From the NCBI RefSeq assembly GCF_030954495.1, contig NZ_JAVHUW010000044.1:1-64000 (forward strand): 64,000 bases of DNA, written 5' to 3'. Shown here one piece after another: positions 8,078 to 16,919 of the stretch (position 1 is the first letter of the stretch; every line of letters begins with the position of its first letter). The stretch is from Candidatus Desulfosporosinus nitrosoreducens (GTDB lineage: Bacteria > Bacillota > Desulfitobacteriia > Desulfitobacteriales > Desulfitobacteriaceae). The notes below the pieces were generated by a model. That model was not told the origin of the DNA. It saw only the letters and a program-made list of their open reading frames with translations, and made no database searches. Both the position numbers and the translations under genes were made by a program.

Positions 8078-8791
8078 ATGGATGAATTTATACTTGAAGG
8101 CCTAAAGAAATTATTGCCTTTGGCGCCGGGAATTAACGGGAAAGATGAATACTTCAATTCGGCTGTCTTAGTATTGTTGATGTTTATGGGCGGCGAATAT
8201 CACTTTGTTTTTGAAAAAAGGGCTGCCCAGATAAGGCAGGCCGGCGAGATTTGTTTTCCGGGAGGGAAATTTGATCCGGAAAGGGACGCGGATTATCAGG
8301 AAGCGGCCGTTCGGGAAACTGAAGAAGAATTGGGGGCCAAGGCTGAAAAAATTAAAGTTATCGGGCCGTTAGATACAGTGATTTCGACAACGGGCACAAC
8401 AGTGGATGCTTTTCTGGGAGTTCTTGATGTAGACGGTTTGGAGAACTTAAAAATAAATACGGCTGAGGTAGAGAGAATTTTTACGATTCCGGTTGCTTAT
8501 TTCGAGAAAAATGAGCCGGAAATTTACCAAGTAACTTTAGAAGTTCATCCTTCCTATATCAATCAGTCCGGAGAAGAGGTCATAACCTTTCCTGCCAAAG
8601 AATTGGGGCTTCCGGATCGCTACCACAGGCAGTGGGGAAACGTGCAAAGCAATATCTATGTCTACAGAGTTGACGATGTTACTATTTGGGGAATCACAGC
8701 CCGCTTAATCAGAGACGTTGCGGTAAAGATCAGGAGTTTAGGCGGGACAAAAGGCAAAACCATATCCTCCGGCCAGAAAAAGAAGGAATAG
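8078..8791 (+). CDS. NUDIX hydrolase, probable CoA pyrophosphatase
   Basis: Predicted hydrolase of CoA or a related nucleoside diphosphate derivative. The NUDIX box is seen in CFPGGKFDPERDADYQEA followed by the REUXEEXGU part RETEEELGA. The preceding RAAQIRQAGEICFPGG matches the conserved region special to CoA pyrophosphatases (the L-R-x-H-x-G-E-x-x-F-P-G-G pattern, with His replaced by Ala/Gln here). About 237 residues. ATG 8078 is preferred because GGGAG lies 7 nt upstream and because the longer open frame (from 7913) would run through the upstream terminator. Substrate is inferred from family only. Confidence 0.87.
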   Translation: MDEFILEGLKKLLPLAPGINGKDEYFNSAVLVLLMFMGGEYHFVFEKRAAQIRQAGEICFPGGKFDPERDADYQEAAVRETEEELGAKAEKIKVIGPLDTVISTTGTTVDAFLGVLDVDGLENLKINTAEVERIFTIPVAYFEKNEPEIYQVTLEVHPSYINQSGEEVITFPAKELGLPDRYHRQWGNVQSNIYVYRVDDVTIWGITARLIRDVAVKIRSLGGTKGKTISSGQKKKE

Positions 8792-8861
8792 TTTGTATTT
8801 TGGGAGAATTAAGAAAAGGATAGTGATGATTATAAGCTAAGTGGGGAGAGGCGGTAAAGAA

Positions 8862-9647
8862 ATGAAATGGGAGACTGTTAAACTTGATGTTAGGGAAACA
8901 GGGGTTGCTGTGCTGACATTCAATCGACCTGAGACTATGAACGCCGTTAATGATCAGTTTTGCCGGGATGTTCAGGCAGCCTGCCGTGAGGTTTCGGAAA
9001 ATGAAGCGGTGAGAGTTCTGGTTGTTACAGGCGCCGGCAATGGCTGGTCGAGCGGGGGAGATATCTCGACCTTGGCCGTGATTAAAGATCCTATTAGTGC
9101 TAAGGAAACTTACGACTCCTCTGGCGACCTCGTGACTACGATTTACGAGCTGAAAAAGCCGGTGATAGCGGCAGTCAATGGAGTCGTTGCCGGCGCTTCT
9201 TTAGCCGCCTGTTTGGCTTGCGATCTGATTATTGCTTCGGAAAAAGCCCGTTTCGGCTTTACTTTTATGCAGTTGGCCTTTTGCCCGGATAGCGGCGCTT
9301 CCTATTTTTTAAATCAAAAAGTTGGCTACCATAAGGCGCTGGAATTGCTGTGGTTTGGTAAAATTATTGACGCTGCGGAAGCCGATAAACTGGGATTTCT
9401 GAATAAAATCGTATCTCCTGAGGAGTGCCTGCCGGAAGCCATAGCATGGGCTGAGAGGCTGGCCCGGCAGCCCATGCTGACGGTAGGCTTGGATAAGAAA
9501 CTGATGCGTGAAGCCTGCCGCAATGATTATTATCAGCAGACTGAGTTGGAAGCTATGTACCAGGTTCTGACCTGGGCATCCGCTGATTTCCAAGAAGGAT
9601 GCCGGGCTTTTGCCGAGAAGCGCAAACCGGTGTTTCAAAATAAGTGA
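8862..9647 (+). CDS. Enoyl-CoA hydratase/isomerase family protein
   Basis: Crotonase-fold enzyme acting on acyl-CoA thioesters. The oxyanion-hole segments are visible in GNGWSSGGDIST and NGVVAGASLAACLACD, and the second catalytic region reads CPDSGASYFL. The aspartate there resembles PaaG/enoyl-CoA isomerase more than classical hydratases, which carry two glutamates. About 261 residues. ATG 8862 lies 10 nt after GGGAGAGG; a GTG at 8841 is in frame but overlaps that site. The thioesterase gene follows about 120 bp later, so the two may serve the same acyl-CoA pathway. Exact substrate unknown. Confidence 0.9.
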   Translation: MKWETVKLDVRETGVAVLTFNRPETMNAVNDQFCRDVQAACREVSENEAVRVLVVTGAGNGWSSGGDISTLAVIKDPISAKETYDSSGDLVTTIYELKKPVIAAVNGVVAGASLAACLACDLIIASEKARFGFTFMQLAFCPDSGASYFLNQKVGYHKALELLWFGKIIDAAEADKLGFLNKIVSPEECLPEAIAWAERLARQPMLTVGLDKKLMREACRNDYYQQTELEAMYQVLTWASADFQEGCRAFAEKRKPVFQNK

Positions 9648-9689
9648 GGCTGACTCTTAAGTATTTGTTTGCAGGGTTTATAGAAAGCC

Positions 9690-9718
9690 TTGAATCAGAG
9701 ATGCTGGAACTTTAAACT
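9690..9718 (+). promoter_or_regulatory. Candidate promoter for the thioesterase gene
   Basis: TTGAAT at 9690-9695 and TAAACT at 9713-9718 are separated by 17 bp, about 50 nt upstream of the thioesterase start. Each box has two mismatches to consensus, so support is modest. Confidence 0.3.
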
Positions 9719-9766
9719 AATATCAAATTATTCCGAGTTTTGATTATCTGGGAGGCGACGAATAGA

Positions 9767-10210
9767 ATGGCAGAATTGGCGGATTTTCCGGTTCAAGTAA
9801 CGATACCGATAGCCTGGGGGGAAATGGACTCCTTTGGTCATCTCAATAACGTTTATTATATAAGATATTTTGAAACTGCTCGGATTCAATATTTCAGAGA
9901 AATTGGGCTTTTGGACCTCAAATTGGAGACAAATCTCGGCCCGATTCTCGCTCAGACGATCTGCAAGTACCATAAACCCTTGCAATTTCCCGATGAAGTC
10001 AGAGTAGGTGCCAAAATAAAATCTATGAGTAAGTCCAGCTTTGTTATGGAGCATTTAATCGTCAGCGAAACAGCGGGAGTGGCGGCCTCCGGCGAAGGGG
10101 TTATTGTGATGTATGATTATCATGCGTCACGCAAAGCGGAGATCCCCTCTGTGCTCAGGAAACGAATCGAAGAGTTTGAAGGGACTTCCTTTTCCAAGGA
10201 TTTGAGTTAA
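9767..10210 (+). CDS. Hotdog-fold acyl-CoA thioesterase (4HBT/YbgC type)
   Basis: Predicted to hydrolyse acyl-CoA thioesters. The signature WGEMDSFGHLNNVYYIRYFE contains the catalytic aspartate and the GHxNN loop of the 4-hydroxybenzoyl-CoA thioesterase family. About 147 residues, the usual size for a single hotdog domain, active as an oligomer. ATG 9767 follows GGGAGG by 11 nt; an upstream in-frame ATG at 9740 lacks a ribosome site. Located after the crotonase-family gene. Confidence 0.88.
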   Translation: MAELADFPVQVTIPIAWGEMDSFGHLNNVYYIRYFETARIQYFREIGLLDLKLETNLGPILAQTICKYHKPLQFPDEVRVGAKIKSMSKSSFVMEHLIVSETAGVAASGEGVIVMYDYHASRKAEIPSVLRKRIEEFEGTSFSKDLS

Positions 10211-10403
10211 AATGTAGAGAGGCATGAGAAGTATGAGGACAATTAGTTATTGAAATATTATAAGGGTGGCCCTCCGTACTGCTATGCGGCACCAGCAAAA
10301 TAACTAGCTGGGAGCAAGAGGATGTAAAGAGAGTGTTTTACAGAAGAAACGCTGACGGAAAGGGCACAAACTAATTTCACTAAAATTGGATTGGGGATAA
10401 AAA

Positions 10404-10913
10404 ATGCCGCGGCTTGTTGACACTAAAATTCCTGAGTTTAAATTACGATTTGCGGAGAGCGAAGATGTTGCGCTTATCTTAGGATTTATTAAAGAACTAG
10501 CGGAGTATGAAAAAATGCTCTCTGATGTCGTAGCCACAGAGGAAAGTTTGAAGGAATCATTATTCCAAAGGAAGATGGCTGAGGTGATTATTGGGGAATA
10601 TAAGAACCGGCCTGTGGGATTTGCCTTATTCTTTCACAACTATTCTACGTTTTTAGGCAAACCGGGAATATATTTGGAGGATTTATACATCAAACCGGAA
10701 ATGAGAGGGAAAGGATTGGGTAAAATAATTCTTTCCTTTCTCGCCCAATTGGTAATAGAAAGAAACTGTGGTCGTTTGGAATGGTGGTGTTTAGACTGGA
10801 ACCAACCTTCGATCACGTTTTATAAACAATTAGGAGCGGTTCCCATGGCAGAATGGACAGTCTATAGAGTCCACGATGAAGCATTGTATAAACTGGCAAG
10901 CAGCTTCTCTTAA
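10404..10913 (+). CDS. GNAT family N-acetyltransferase (diamine/SSAT-like)
   Basis: A 169-residue acetyl-CoA-dependent acetyltransferase. The acetyl-CoA pyrophosphate loop appears as MRGKGLGK, preceded by the beta strand IYLEDLYIKP, and the C-terminal half has LEWWCLDWNQPSITFYKQLG. That combination is characteristic of spermidine/spermine and diamine acetyltransferases. Substrate not proven. ATG 10404 follows a GGGGAT stretch; the 193-bp region upstream holds no gene that I can support. Confidence 0.88.
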   Translation: MPRLVDTKIPEFKLRFAESEDVALILGFIKELAEYEKMLSDVVATEESLKESLFQRKMAEVIIGEYKNRPVGFALFFHNYSTFLGKPGIYLEDLYIKPEMRGKGLGKIILSFLAQLVIERNCGRLEWWCLDWNQPSITFYKQLGAVPMAEWTVYRVHDEALYKLASSFS

Positions 10914-10963
10914 ATTAAGTGATCATTCAATCGTGACCCAGTGATAATTAGGAAGGTGAGTTC

Positions 10964-12658
10964 ATGAAATTCAAAGATTATCCATACCGTCGGCCTGATC
11001 TTGAGGCAATAAAAGTCAGATTCACGGCCTTGCTGGATAAGTTTACAAAGGCCGCGAAGGCTGATGAGCAAGATGAGGCAATGGTTGAAATTAACACGCT
11101 GCGCGGGGAATTTGAGTCAATGTCTCAGTTGGCCTCGATTCGCCATACTATTGATACGACGGATACATATTATGAGCAGGAACAAGAATACTTTGACGAA
11201 ACGACGCCCATCTATCAAGGACTGATTTCCGAATTTTATCAGGCCCTGGTCGGTTCCCGGTTCCGCAGTGCTTTGGAGGAGAAATGGGGCAGACAGCTTT
11301 TTACGATTGCCGAGCTGACCTTAAAGACCTTCAGACCGGAAATTATCGAGGATTTGCAGTTGGAGAACAAACTGGCGACAGAATACACGAAACTCATCGC
11401 CTCAGCAAGTATCATGTTCGAGGGTGAGGAGCGCAACCTGCCGGGTCTTGGTCCTTTCCAACAGTCAACGGACCGGTCTATGAGAAAGAAAGCCAGCGAA
11501 GCAAGATATGGCTTTTTTGCTGCCCATGAGCAAGCAATCGATAAGCTTTACGATGAGCTGGTAAAGGTTCGAACTCAGATTGCCAGGAAACTTGGGTATG
11601 AAAACTATGTAGAGCTTGGTTACGCCCGAATGCTGCGTTCGGATTATAATCCGGAAATGGTGGCTAATTTTCGCAGACAAGTGGCTGAGCAAATCGTACC
11701 CGCAGCCTCCAAACTGCGTGAGCGGCAGAGACGTCGGCTGGGATTGGCTGAGCTTAGGTATTATGACGAAAAGTTCAGCTTTTTAAAGGGAAACGCTAAG
11801 CCTCAGGGAGATCCGGAATGGATTTTGGACAATGGGCGAAAGATGTACAAGGAATTGTCCCCGGAAACAGATGAATTCTTTACCTTTATGTTAGATCATG
11901 AACTTATGGATTTGGTGAGCAAAAAGGGCAAAGCCGGAGGCGGATATTGTACATTTATCAGCGAGTATTATTCACCGTTCATTTTTTCCAATTTCAATGG
12001 GACATCCGCTGATGTCGACGTTTTAACCCACGAAGCGGGCCATGCTTTTCAGGTATACAGCAGCCGGAACTTTTCTTTGCCGGAATATCAATGGCCTACG
12101 TATGAGTCCTGCGAAATCCATTCCATGAGTATGGAGTTTTTTGTCTGGCCTTGGATGGAACTGTTTTTCAAAGAATCAGCAGACAAATACCGTTTTACGC
12201 ATTTGAGTGAGGCGCTTCTTTTTATTCCCTACGGTGTAGCTGTCGATGAGTTTCAGCATTTTGTTTATTCCCAACCTGAAGCGAGCATAGAAGAAAGAAA
12301 AAGTGTCTGGAGACAGCTTGAGAAAAAATATCTTCCTCACCGCAATTATGAAAGCAACAGCTACCTGGAGCAAGGCGGGTATTGGCATCAGCAAAGTCAT
12401 ATTTTCAGTGCTCCATTCTACTATATAGACTATACTCTTGCTCAGCTCTGCGCCTTCCAGTTCTGGAAACGTTCGAGGGAGGACCGGGAAACTGCCTGGC
12501 AGGATTACCTGAAATTATGTCAGGCCGGCGGCAGTCAGTCATTTCTGGAATTGGTCAAATTAGCCCGGTTAATATCTCCCTTTGAAGATCAGTGTGTCCA
12601 AAACGTTGTTAAGGCCATTGAAGAATGGCTTGATAAGGTTGACGACAGTCAGTTCTAG
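10964..12658 (+). CDS. M3 family oligoendopeptidase
   Basis: Zn metallopeptidase of the thimet oligopeptidase/PepF family that degrades intracellular oligopeptides. The HExxH zinc motif is seen as LTHEAGHAFQVY near residue 358, with the downstream glutamate helix in YESCEIHSMSMEFF. 564 residues, which fits the compact M3 oligoendopeptidase subgroup. No signal peptide. ATG 10964 has GGAAGGTGAG just upstream. Monocistronic by appearance. Confidence 0.93.
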   Translation: MKFKDYPYRRPDLEAIKVRFTALLDKFTKAAKADEQDEAMVEINTLRGEFESMSQLASIRHTIDTTDTYYEQEQEYFDETTPIYQGLISEFYQALVGSRFRSALEEKWGRQLFTIAELTLKTFRPEIIEDLQLENKLATEYTKLIASASIMFEGEERNLPGLGPFQQSTDRSMRKKASEARYGFFAAHEQAIDKLYDELVKVRTQIARKLGYENYVELGYARMLRSDYNPEMVANFRRQVAEQIVPAASKLRERQRRRLGLAELRYYDEKFSFLKGNAKPQGDPEWILDNGRKMYKELSPETDEFFTFMLDHELMDLVSKKGKAGGGYCTFISEYYSPFIFSNFNGTSADVDVLTHEAGHAFQVYSSRNFSLPEYQWPTYESCEIHSMSMEFFVWPWMELFFKESADKYRFTHLSEALLFIPYGVAVDEFQHFVYSQPEASIEERKSVWRQLEKKYLPHRNYESNSYLEQGGYWHQQSHIFSAPFYYIDYTLAQLCAFQFWKRSREDRETAWQDYLKLCQAGGSQSFLELVKLARLISPFEDQCVQNVVKAIEEWLDKVDDSQF

Positions 12659-12707
12659 AACTTAAGCTGATTTAAAACGCAGTTTATTTAAATTGGGGGC
12701 TTTTATC

Positions 12708-13688
12708 TTGGTTACTGAAGTTTATCCCGGAATCTATCTGAATGAAATACCTTTGCCGAAAAATCCCTTAAGGGCTATTAACAGTTATATCTTAGTTTCT
12801 GATTCCGGAAATTTAATTATTGATACAGGTTTTAATACTTTAGAATGCCAGGCCGCTTTAATGGAAGGCTTAAAGGAATTGGAGATTGATCTGAAAAAGA
12901 CAGATCTTCTGATTACCCATATGCATACCGATCACTCAGGGCTGGCGCCTGTCCTTAAAGAACATGGCGTGAAAACAATCTATTTTAGTCAAACTGACGG
13001 AGAGCTTTTTAATCAAACTTCCCAAAAGCGAAAATCAGAGCGTGACACTTTCTTTGCAACACTCAACCGAATCTTTGGCTTTGACAATGATTCTGCCTCA
13101 AGGTTTGGGAAGGAGTTTGGGTCTAGACTTGATGAGCCTCTGGAATTTACGCCTTTGTCCGAAGGGGATAAACTGGTTGTTGGGGATTACTGTATGGAAG
13201 TTGTCGATGTTCCCGGCCATACCCCGGGACATATTGGCCTTTATGAGCCAAGTCACAAGCTGTTTTTTTGCGGTGACCATATTTTAGATGGGATTACTCC
13301 CAATATAACTTTCTGGGGATTTGACCAGGACATCTTAGCGACGTATTTGAGGAGCCTAAATAAAGTCAGAGAGTATGATATAAACTATTTGTTCACGGCC
13401 CACAGAAAAATAATCCGGGATCATCAGACCAGAATTACCGAGCTGATCACCCATCATGATGAACGACTCCAAGAGATTTTGGATATTTTGCGGGGCGGAA
13501 GAAAAACAATCGCTGAAATGGCTGCTTCTATGCATTGGGATTTAAGTTATAAAAAGTGGGAGGATTTCCCTCATCCTCAAAAGTGGTTTGCCTCCGGGGA
13601 GGCCTTGTCTCATCTGGAGCACCTCGTGCATACCGGGCGAGTCGAACGGATCGAAAACGATGGAGCCTATTATTATGGTCTTGTCTGA
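12708..13688 (+). CDS. Metallo-beta-lactamase-fold hydrolase
   Basis: Predicted binuclear-metal hydrolase of the MBL superfamily (glyoxalase II/RNase Z-like fold). Metal-binding motif THMHTDHSG (HxHxDH), then PGHTPGHIGLY, CGDHIL and TAHRKII supply the remaining ligands. The C-terminal about 80 residues form a helical extension ending in a winged-helix-like region (HLEHLVHTGRVERIE), as in MBL proteins with a C-terminal DUF/winged domain. TTG 12708 is preferred, with GGGGG 8 nt upstream; TTG 12693 is in frame but overlaps the ribosome site. Followed by a strong terminator. Confidence 0.88.
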   Translation: MVTEVYPGIYLNEIPLPKNPLRAINSYILVSDSGNLIIDTGFNTLECQAALMEGLKELEIDLKKTDLLITHMHTDHSGLAPVLKEHGVKTIYFSQTDGELFNQTSQKRKSERDTFFATLNRIFGFDNDSASRFGKEFGSRLDEPLEFTPLSEGDKLVVGDYCMEVVDVPGHTPGHIGLYEPSHKLFFCGDHILDGITPNITFWGFDQDILATYLRSLNKVREYDINYLFTAHRKIIRDHQTRITELITHHDERLQEILDILRGGRKTIAEMAASMHWDLSYKKWEDFPHPQKWFASGEALSHLEHLVHTGRVERIENDGAYYYGLV

Positions 13689-13746
13689 CGGTAATTGAAA
13701 TGCTCTCTTATCCGATAGGCAGACTTAATTTCCCTAATATAAATTA

Positions 13747-13783
13747 GACCGTTCCCGCTAAATGTTTACGGGGGCGGTCTTTT
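13747..13783 (+). terminator. Rho-independent terminator
   Basis: An 11-bp stem, GACCGTTCCCG 13747-13757 with CGGGGGCGGTC 13769-13779 (two G-U pairs), is followed by TTTT. It ends the MBL hydrolase unit. Confidence 0.85.
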
Positions 13784-13796
13784 AAACGTGCGCCAA

Positions 13797-13906
13797 TAAA
13801 GAAGACTTGATTCAGGTGAAGTTTTAACTCCATCTGAATCTTAGTCGCACTTATCCAGGGACTAATCCGCTCTTAACTCACCGCTTGCCGAAGCGGGAGT
13901 CTTAGA
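13797..13906 (+). repeat. Dispersed intergenic repeat, copy A
   Basis: About 110 bp that recur almost unchanged, in inverse orientation, at 62807-62917 (a handful of mismatches and one 1-base indel). It begins TAAAGAAGACTTGATTCAGG and contains two hairpins: TTCAGGTG...CATCTGAA around a TTTTAA loop, and AACTCACCGCTT-GCCG-AAGCGGGAGT. No open frame. It sits 14 bp after the terminator of the MBL gene, in that gene's sense orientation. The remaining bases to 14117 hold no recognised gene; a Shine-Dalgarno AAGGAGGTG is at 14099-14107. Confidence 0.85.
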
Positions 13907-14117
13907 TATCCCTATGGATAACTTTGAAGTTCCGTTGTCAGGGGATAATTTGAGTAAAATAAGTGTCGGCAGGCGTCCTGACAAATTGTTCACAAAGATA
14001 CCATATTTTATTCATATGAACCACATATCCTGTACTTAAAAAAGTAGTAAATTATTACTATGCAGTAACTTCGATTTAGAGGGTTACGGCAAATTTTAAG
14101 GAGGTGTAGGTTCCGCA

Positions 14118-15176
14118 ATGATGAAACTGAATAAAACGAAAACAATCGTAATAGCTACGGCTGTTACAACTCTTTTATCGGCGACGGCCGTTTATGCAGC
14201 CACGACAGACAATGTCTCCGTACATTCCTCGAAGTTTACCCGAACATATGCAAGCAGTGCTAAAGGTGGATTTAAAAGCCATCTGGATAGCCTGGTATCA
14301 TCAGGCACTTTGACCCAGGCTCAAGAGGATGCCATCCAAAATGCAATCTCTGCAGGTATGAAGTCAAGTCTGGGAAATGGTGAGTCCCAAAAAGGAGTTT
14401 CTAATGGATTTAAAACTGCTTTAGATGGACTTGTCACTGCCGGAACAATAACTGCGGATCAAGAAACGGCTATTGAAAACGTGCTCACCTCAGGTATGAA
14501 AGCCGGTACAACTAGCCACCAGTTCAGGCAAGGGGCGACCAACGGGTTTAAAACTGCTCTGGATAGTCTTGTCACTGCCGGAACAATAACCGCGGATCAA
14601 GAAACAGCTATTGAAAACGCAGTTACATCCGCCTTCAAATCAGGTGCAACCAAAGGAGAATTTAAGCAAGGGGCGACCAACGGGTTTAAAACTGCTTTAG
14701 ATAGTCTTGTCACTGCCGGAACAATAACTGCGGACCAGGAAACGGCTATCGAAAATGCGGTCACCTCAGGTATGAAAACCGGTACAACTAAGCACCAGTT
14801 CACGCAAGGAGCGACCAACGGGTTTAAAACTGCCTTGGATAGTCTCGTCACTGCCGGAACAATAACTGCGGATCAAGAAACGGCTATTGAAAACGCAGTT
14901 ACATCCGCTTTCAAATCAGGTGCAACAACGGGTGAGTTTAAGCAAGGCGCTTCCAACGCATTTAAGACTGCTCTGGATGGACTTGTCACCGCCGGAACAA
15001 TAACCGCGGATCAAGAAACCGCTATCGAAAACGCGCTCACAGCTGGCATGAACAAAGGTGCGGCAAAGGGCGAGTTCAAACAGGGGTCTGCTAACGGAAT
15101 GAAAACGGCTCTGGATGCTCTCGTCACCAACGGCACGATTACCCAGGCTCAGGAAGATGCTGTTTTTAGTAAATAA
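14118..15176 (+). CDS. Exported protein built of 46-residue tandem repeats
   Basis: 352 residues. Residues 1 to about 30 form a Sec signal peptide (KLNKTKTIVIA core, hydrophobic stretch, predicted cleavage after VYA). The rest is six full 46-residue repeats and one partial repeat with no gaps, each carrying LDSLVTAGTITADQETAIEN. The first and last units instead use TQAQEDA, as if they were caps. Repeats are helical, Gly/Ala/Thr-rich and free of cysteine. I do not know the function; a secreted or wall-associated fibrous or scaffold role is a guess. A strong AAGGAGGTG precedes ATG 14118 (ATG 14121 is possible). Single-gene unit. Confidence 0.85.
   Translation: MMKLNKTKTIVIATAVTTLLSATAVYAATTDNVSVHSSKFTRTYASSAKGGFKSHLDSLVSSGTLTQAQEDAIQNAISAGMKSSLGNGESQKGVSNGFKTALDGLVTAGTITADQETAIENVLTSGMKAGTTSHQFRQGATNGFKTALDSLVTAGTITADQETAIENAVTSAFKSGATKGEFKQGATNGFKTALDSLVTAGTITADQETAIENAVTSGMKTGTTKHQFTQGATNGFKTALDSLVTAGTITADQETAIENAVTSAFKSGATTGEFKQGASNAFKTALDGLVTAGTITADQETAIENALTAGMNKGAAKGEFKQGSANGMKTALDALVTNGTITQAQEDAVFSK
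14268..15173 (+). repeat. Tandem 138-bp repeat array inside the exported protein gene
   Basis: Units start at 14268, 14406, 14544, 14682, 14820, 14958 and 15096 (partial), exactly 138 bp apart with no indels. Units 2-5 alternate between two subtypes in their last third: GMKxGTTxHQF in units 2 and 4, AFKSGATxGEF in units 3 and 5. This points to duplication of a 276-bp pair. Confidence 0.9.
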
Positions 15177-15211
15177 AATTTAGAACGCTTCATCTTGTCT
15201 CACTGTCTCTA

Positions 15212-15260
15212 AGAAAAAACAAACTCCGCATCGCTTTTAAAAAGTAGTGCGGAGTTTGTT
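15212..15260 (-). terminator. Terminator between convergent genes
   Basis: AACAAACTCCGCA (15218-15230) pairs perfectly with TGCGGAGTTTGTT (15248-15260). On the minus strand the stem is followed by a T-run (the A-run at 15213-15218), so it mainly serves the minus-strand aminotransferase gene; it may also stop plus-strand transcripts. Confidence 0.8.
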
Positions 15261-15308
15261 GCCGTACATAGACAAATTTTGACCTAGCTGACCTAAAGGA
15301 TAGGCTCC

Positions 15309-16616
15309 TTAGTTTTCTGCTTTTTCAGCTTTTAAATCCTGAAATCCTTGGTAAATAAGGTCAAAGAGTTGCTTCAATTCTTCTTCTTCGACGCATGAGA
15401 AAGCAACGCGTACATCGGTTTGTCCTATGGAAATAATTCCAACTCCGTATTTTTCTAGGAGGTGAAGGCGCAGGGACTCGGCGTTTACTCCATTAAGTTT
15501 AAGACACATGAAATAGCCTGAATTGAATGGATAGTAGTCCCAAGCATCATTATAATTTCCCTGCTTAAGTATTTGTTTGACTTTGGCCGCCCGCTTTTTC
15601 AGAAGTTCAAATTTTACGGTTTTCTGAGCTTCAAATTCCCGGGATTGTAAAGCATTGATTAAAAAAGTTTGAGCGGGGTGAGAAGAACTGGAAATTGTTC
15701 CCCGAATAATGCCTAAAGTCTTATTTTCTAAAGCGTTTAAGATTGCCGGGTGCTCACAGGCGTAAGTAATAAAACCGACACGAAAGCCCCAAACAAAATC
15801 TTCTTTTGTAGCTCCGTCTGCTTTGACCGCTAATATTCTGGGATGAATGTTGGCAATTCTGGCAAATAGTGATTCCTTGACAGAGTCCTCGTAAAATAAG
15901 CCAAAATAAGCATCATCTGTCACAACGACTAAGTTCATTCCTTGGTCGGCGATTTCCTTCAAGGCAGCAACAAGTTCCGAAGCTTCTTGTTCACGGGGAG
16001 TATAGCCCGTTGGGTTATTGGGGAAATTGAGCAACAAAACAGCTTTTCCGTGATCTCTTTCAGAAAGTATGGCTTCTTTCATACCCGCCGTATTGAAAGT
16101 TCCCTTCTCAGTATAGAAAGGAAACGTAACGTTTTTCGCCCCCCTGCGGAGGCCAAAAATAAGATTATAATTACCCCACAATTTATCGGGCAAAATTAGG
16201 GGATCATTTTCATTAAGGAAAAGATCAGCCACAATGCTTAGACCATGAGTCAAGGCATTGGTAACGATGGGGTTGCTAAAGGATTTCTCCTTAAGTGAAG
16301 GGTTTTCTTTAAGCATTTTTTCACGCCACAAATGTCGTAATTCGGGTTTTCCCGCAGGCGGAGCGTAGGGATATAGGTTCTTAGGCTCGTATTTGGCCAG
16401 CGTTTCTTGAATTACAGGTAAAAACATTGGTTGATTCTGCTCAGTCGCAATTCCTATGGTTGCATTATAGCGATAGGCTTTTTGCTTCGCTTCCGCGCTC
16501 TGAGTTAAGATTCCTTTAGGAAAGTACAGATTTTTACCGAGATCTGACAACAATTCAAAAACATGAGGATTTGCCTGCCGTATCTGGCGATTCAACTCTT
16601 CTGCGATCTCATTCAT
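15309..16616 (-). CDS. PLP-dependent aminotransferase, class I/II fold
   Basis: 435-residue fold-type I enzyme. Visible landmarks: a substrate-binding YAPPAGKPELRHLW, NFPNNPTGYT, VVTDDAYFGLF for the PLP-pyridine aspartate, and the likely Schiff-base lysine in KADGATKEDFVWGFRVG. It is more divergent than the aminotransferase at 17643 and belongs to a subgroup with a longer N-terminus (MNEIAEELNRQ). Substrate not assignable. AAAGGGAGAAG precedes ATG 16616. Transcribed alone toward a terminator. Confidence 0.88.
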   Translation of the reverse strand: MNEIAEELNRQIRQANPHVFELLSDLGKNLYFPKGILTQSAEAKQKAYRYNATIGIATEQNQPMFLPVIQETLAKYEPKNLYPYAPPAGKPELRHLWREKMLKENPSLKEKSFSNPIVTNALTHGLSIVADLFLNENDPLILPDKLWGNYNLIFGLRRGAKNVTFPFYTEKGTFNTAGMKEAILSERDHGKAVLLLNFPNNPTGYTPREQEASELVAALKEIADQGMNLVVVTDDAYFGLFYEDSVKESLFARIANIHPRILAVKADGATKEDFVWGFRVGFITYACEHPAILNALENKTLGIIRGTISSSSHPAQTFLINALQSREFEAQKTVKFELLKKRAAKVKQILKQGNYNDAWDYYPFNSGYFMCLKLNGVNAESLRLHLLEKYGVGIISIGQTDVRVAFSCVEEEELKQLFDLIYQGFQDLKAEKAEN

Positions 16617-16862
16617 ACATTGCTTCTCCCTTTCTTAAGTCAGCCTGTTTTCCTTGTTATTAAGTAATAGTTCAATAGTTATTCTATGTATAGAAGCTTC
16701 TTTACCAACACAGTCCGAATTGTTGCTCAACTGTCAAGCAAGTAAATTTTACACTAAAATAACGGTTTCCTCTACTAGGATGAGACAAAAATCTAAGGTA
16801 TACAATGTGCGGTATATTATGGCTAAAGAGCAGGGGAGCATGACCTTAAGAAAACCAAAATT
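16617..16862. other. Intergenic region without recognised gene
   Basis: The leader of the aminotransferase on the minus strand. I see a TTGACA-like hexamer on that strand near 16730 but no matching -10 box at proper spacing, and no riboswitch or T-box pattern that I can support. Confidence 0.4.
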
Positions 16863-16900
16863 AAACTGGCTGACGTCTATGCCAAGACGTCAGCCAGTTT
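16863..16900 (-). terminator. Terminator of the exported-protein gene
   Basis: AAACTGGCTGACGTC (16863-16877) pairs perfectly over 15 bp with GACGTCAGCCAGTTT (16886-16900). It lies 20 bp beyond the stop codon of the minus-strand gene at 16920. Confidence 0.8.
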
Positions 16901-16919
16901 CTCATATTATGTCTGGAAC

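Noticed and set aside
14268..15173. Tandem repeats considered as a CRISPR array or satellite
   Set aside because: Repeats are 138 bp, all in one reading frame behind a signal peptide; they are coding.
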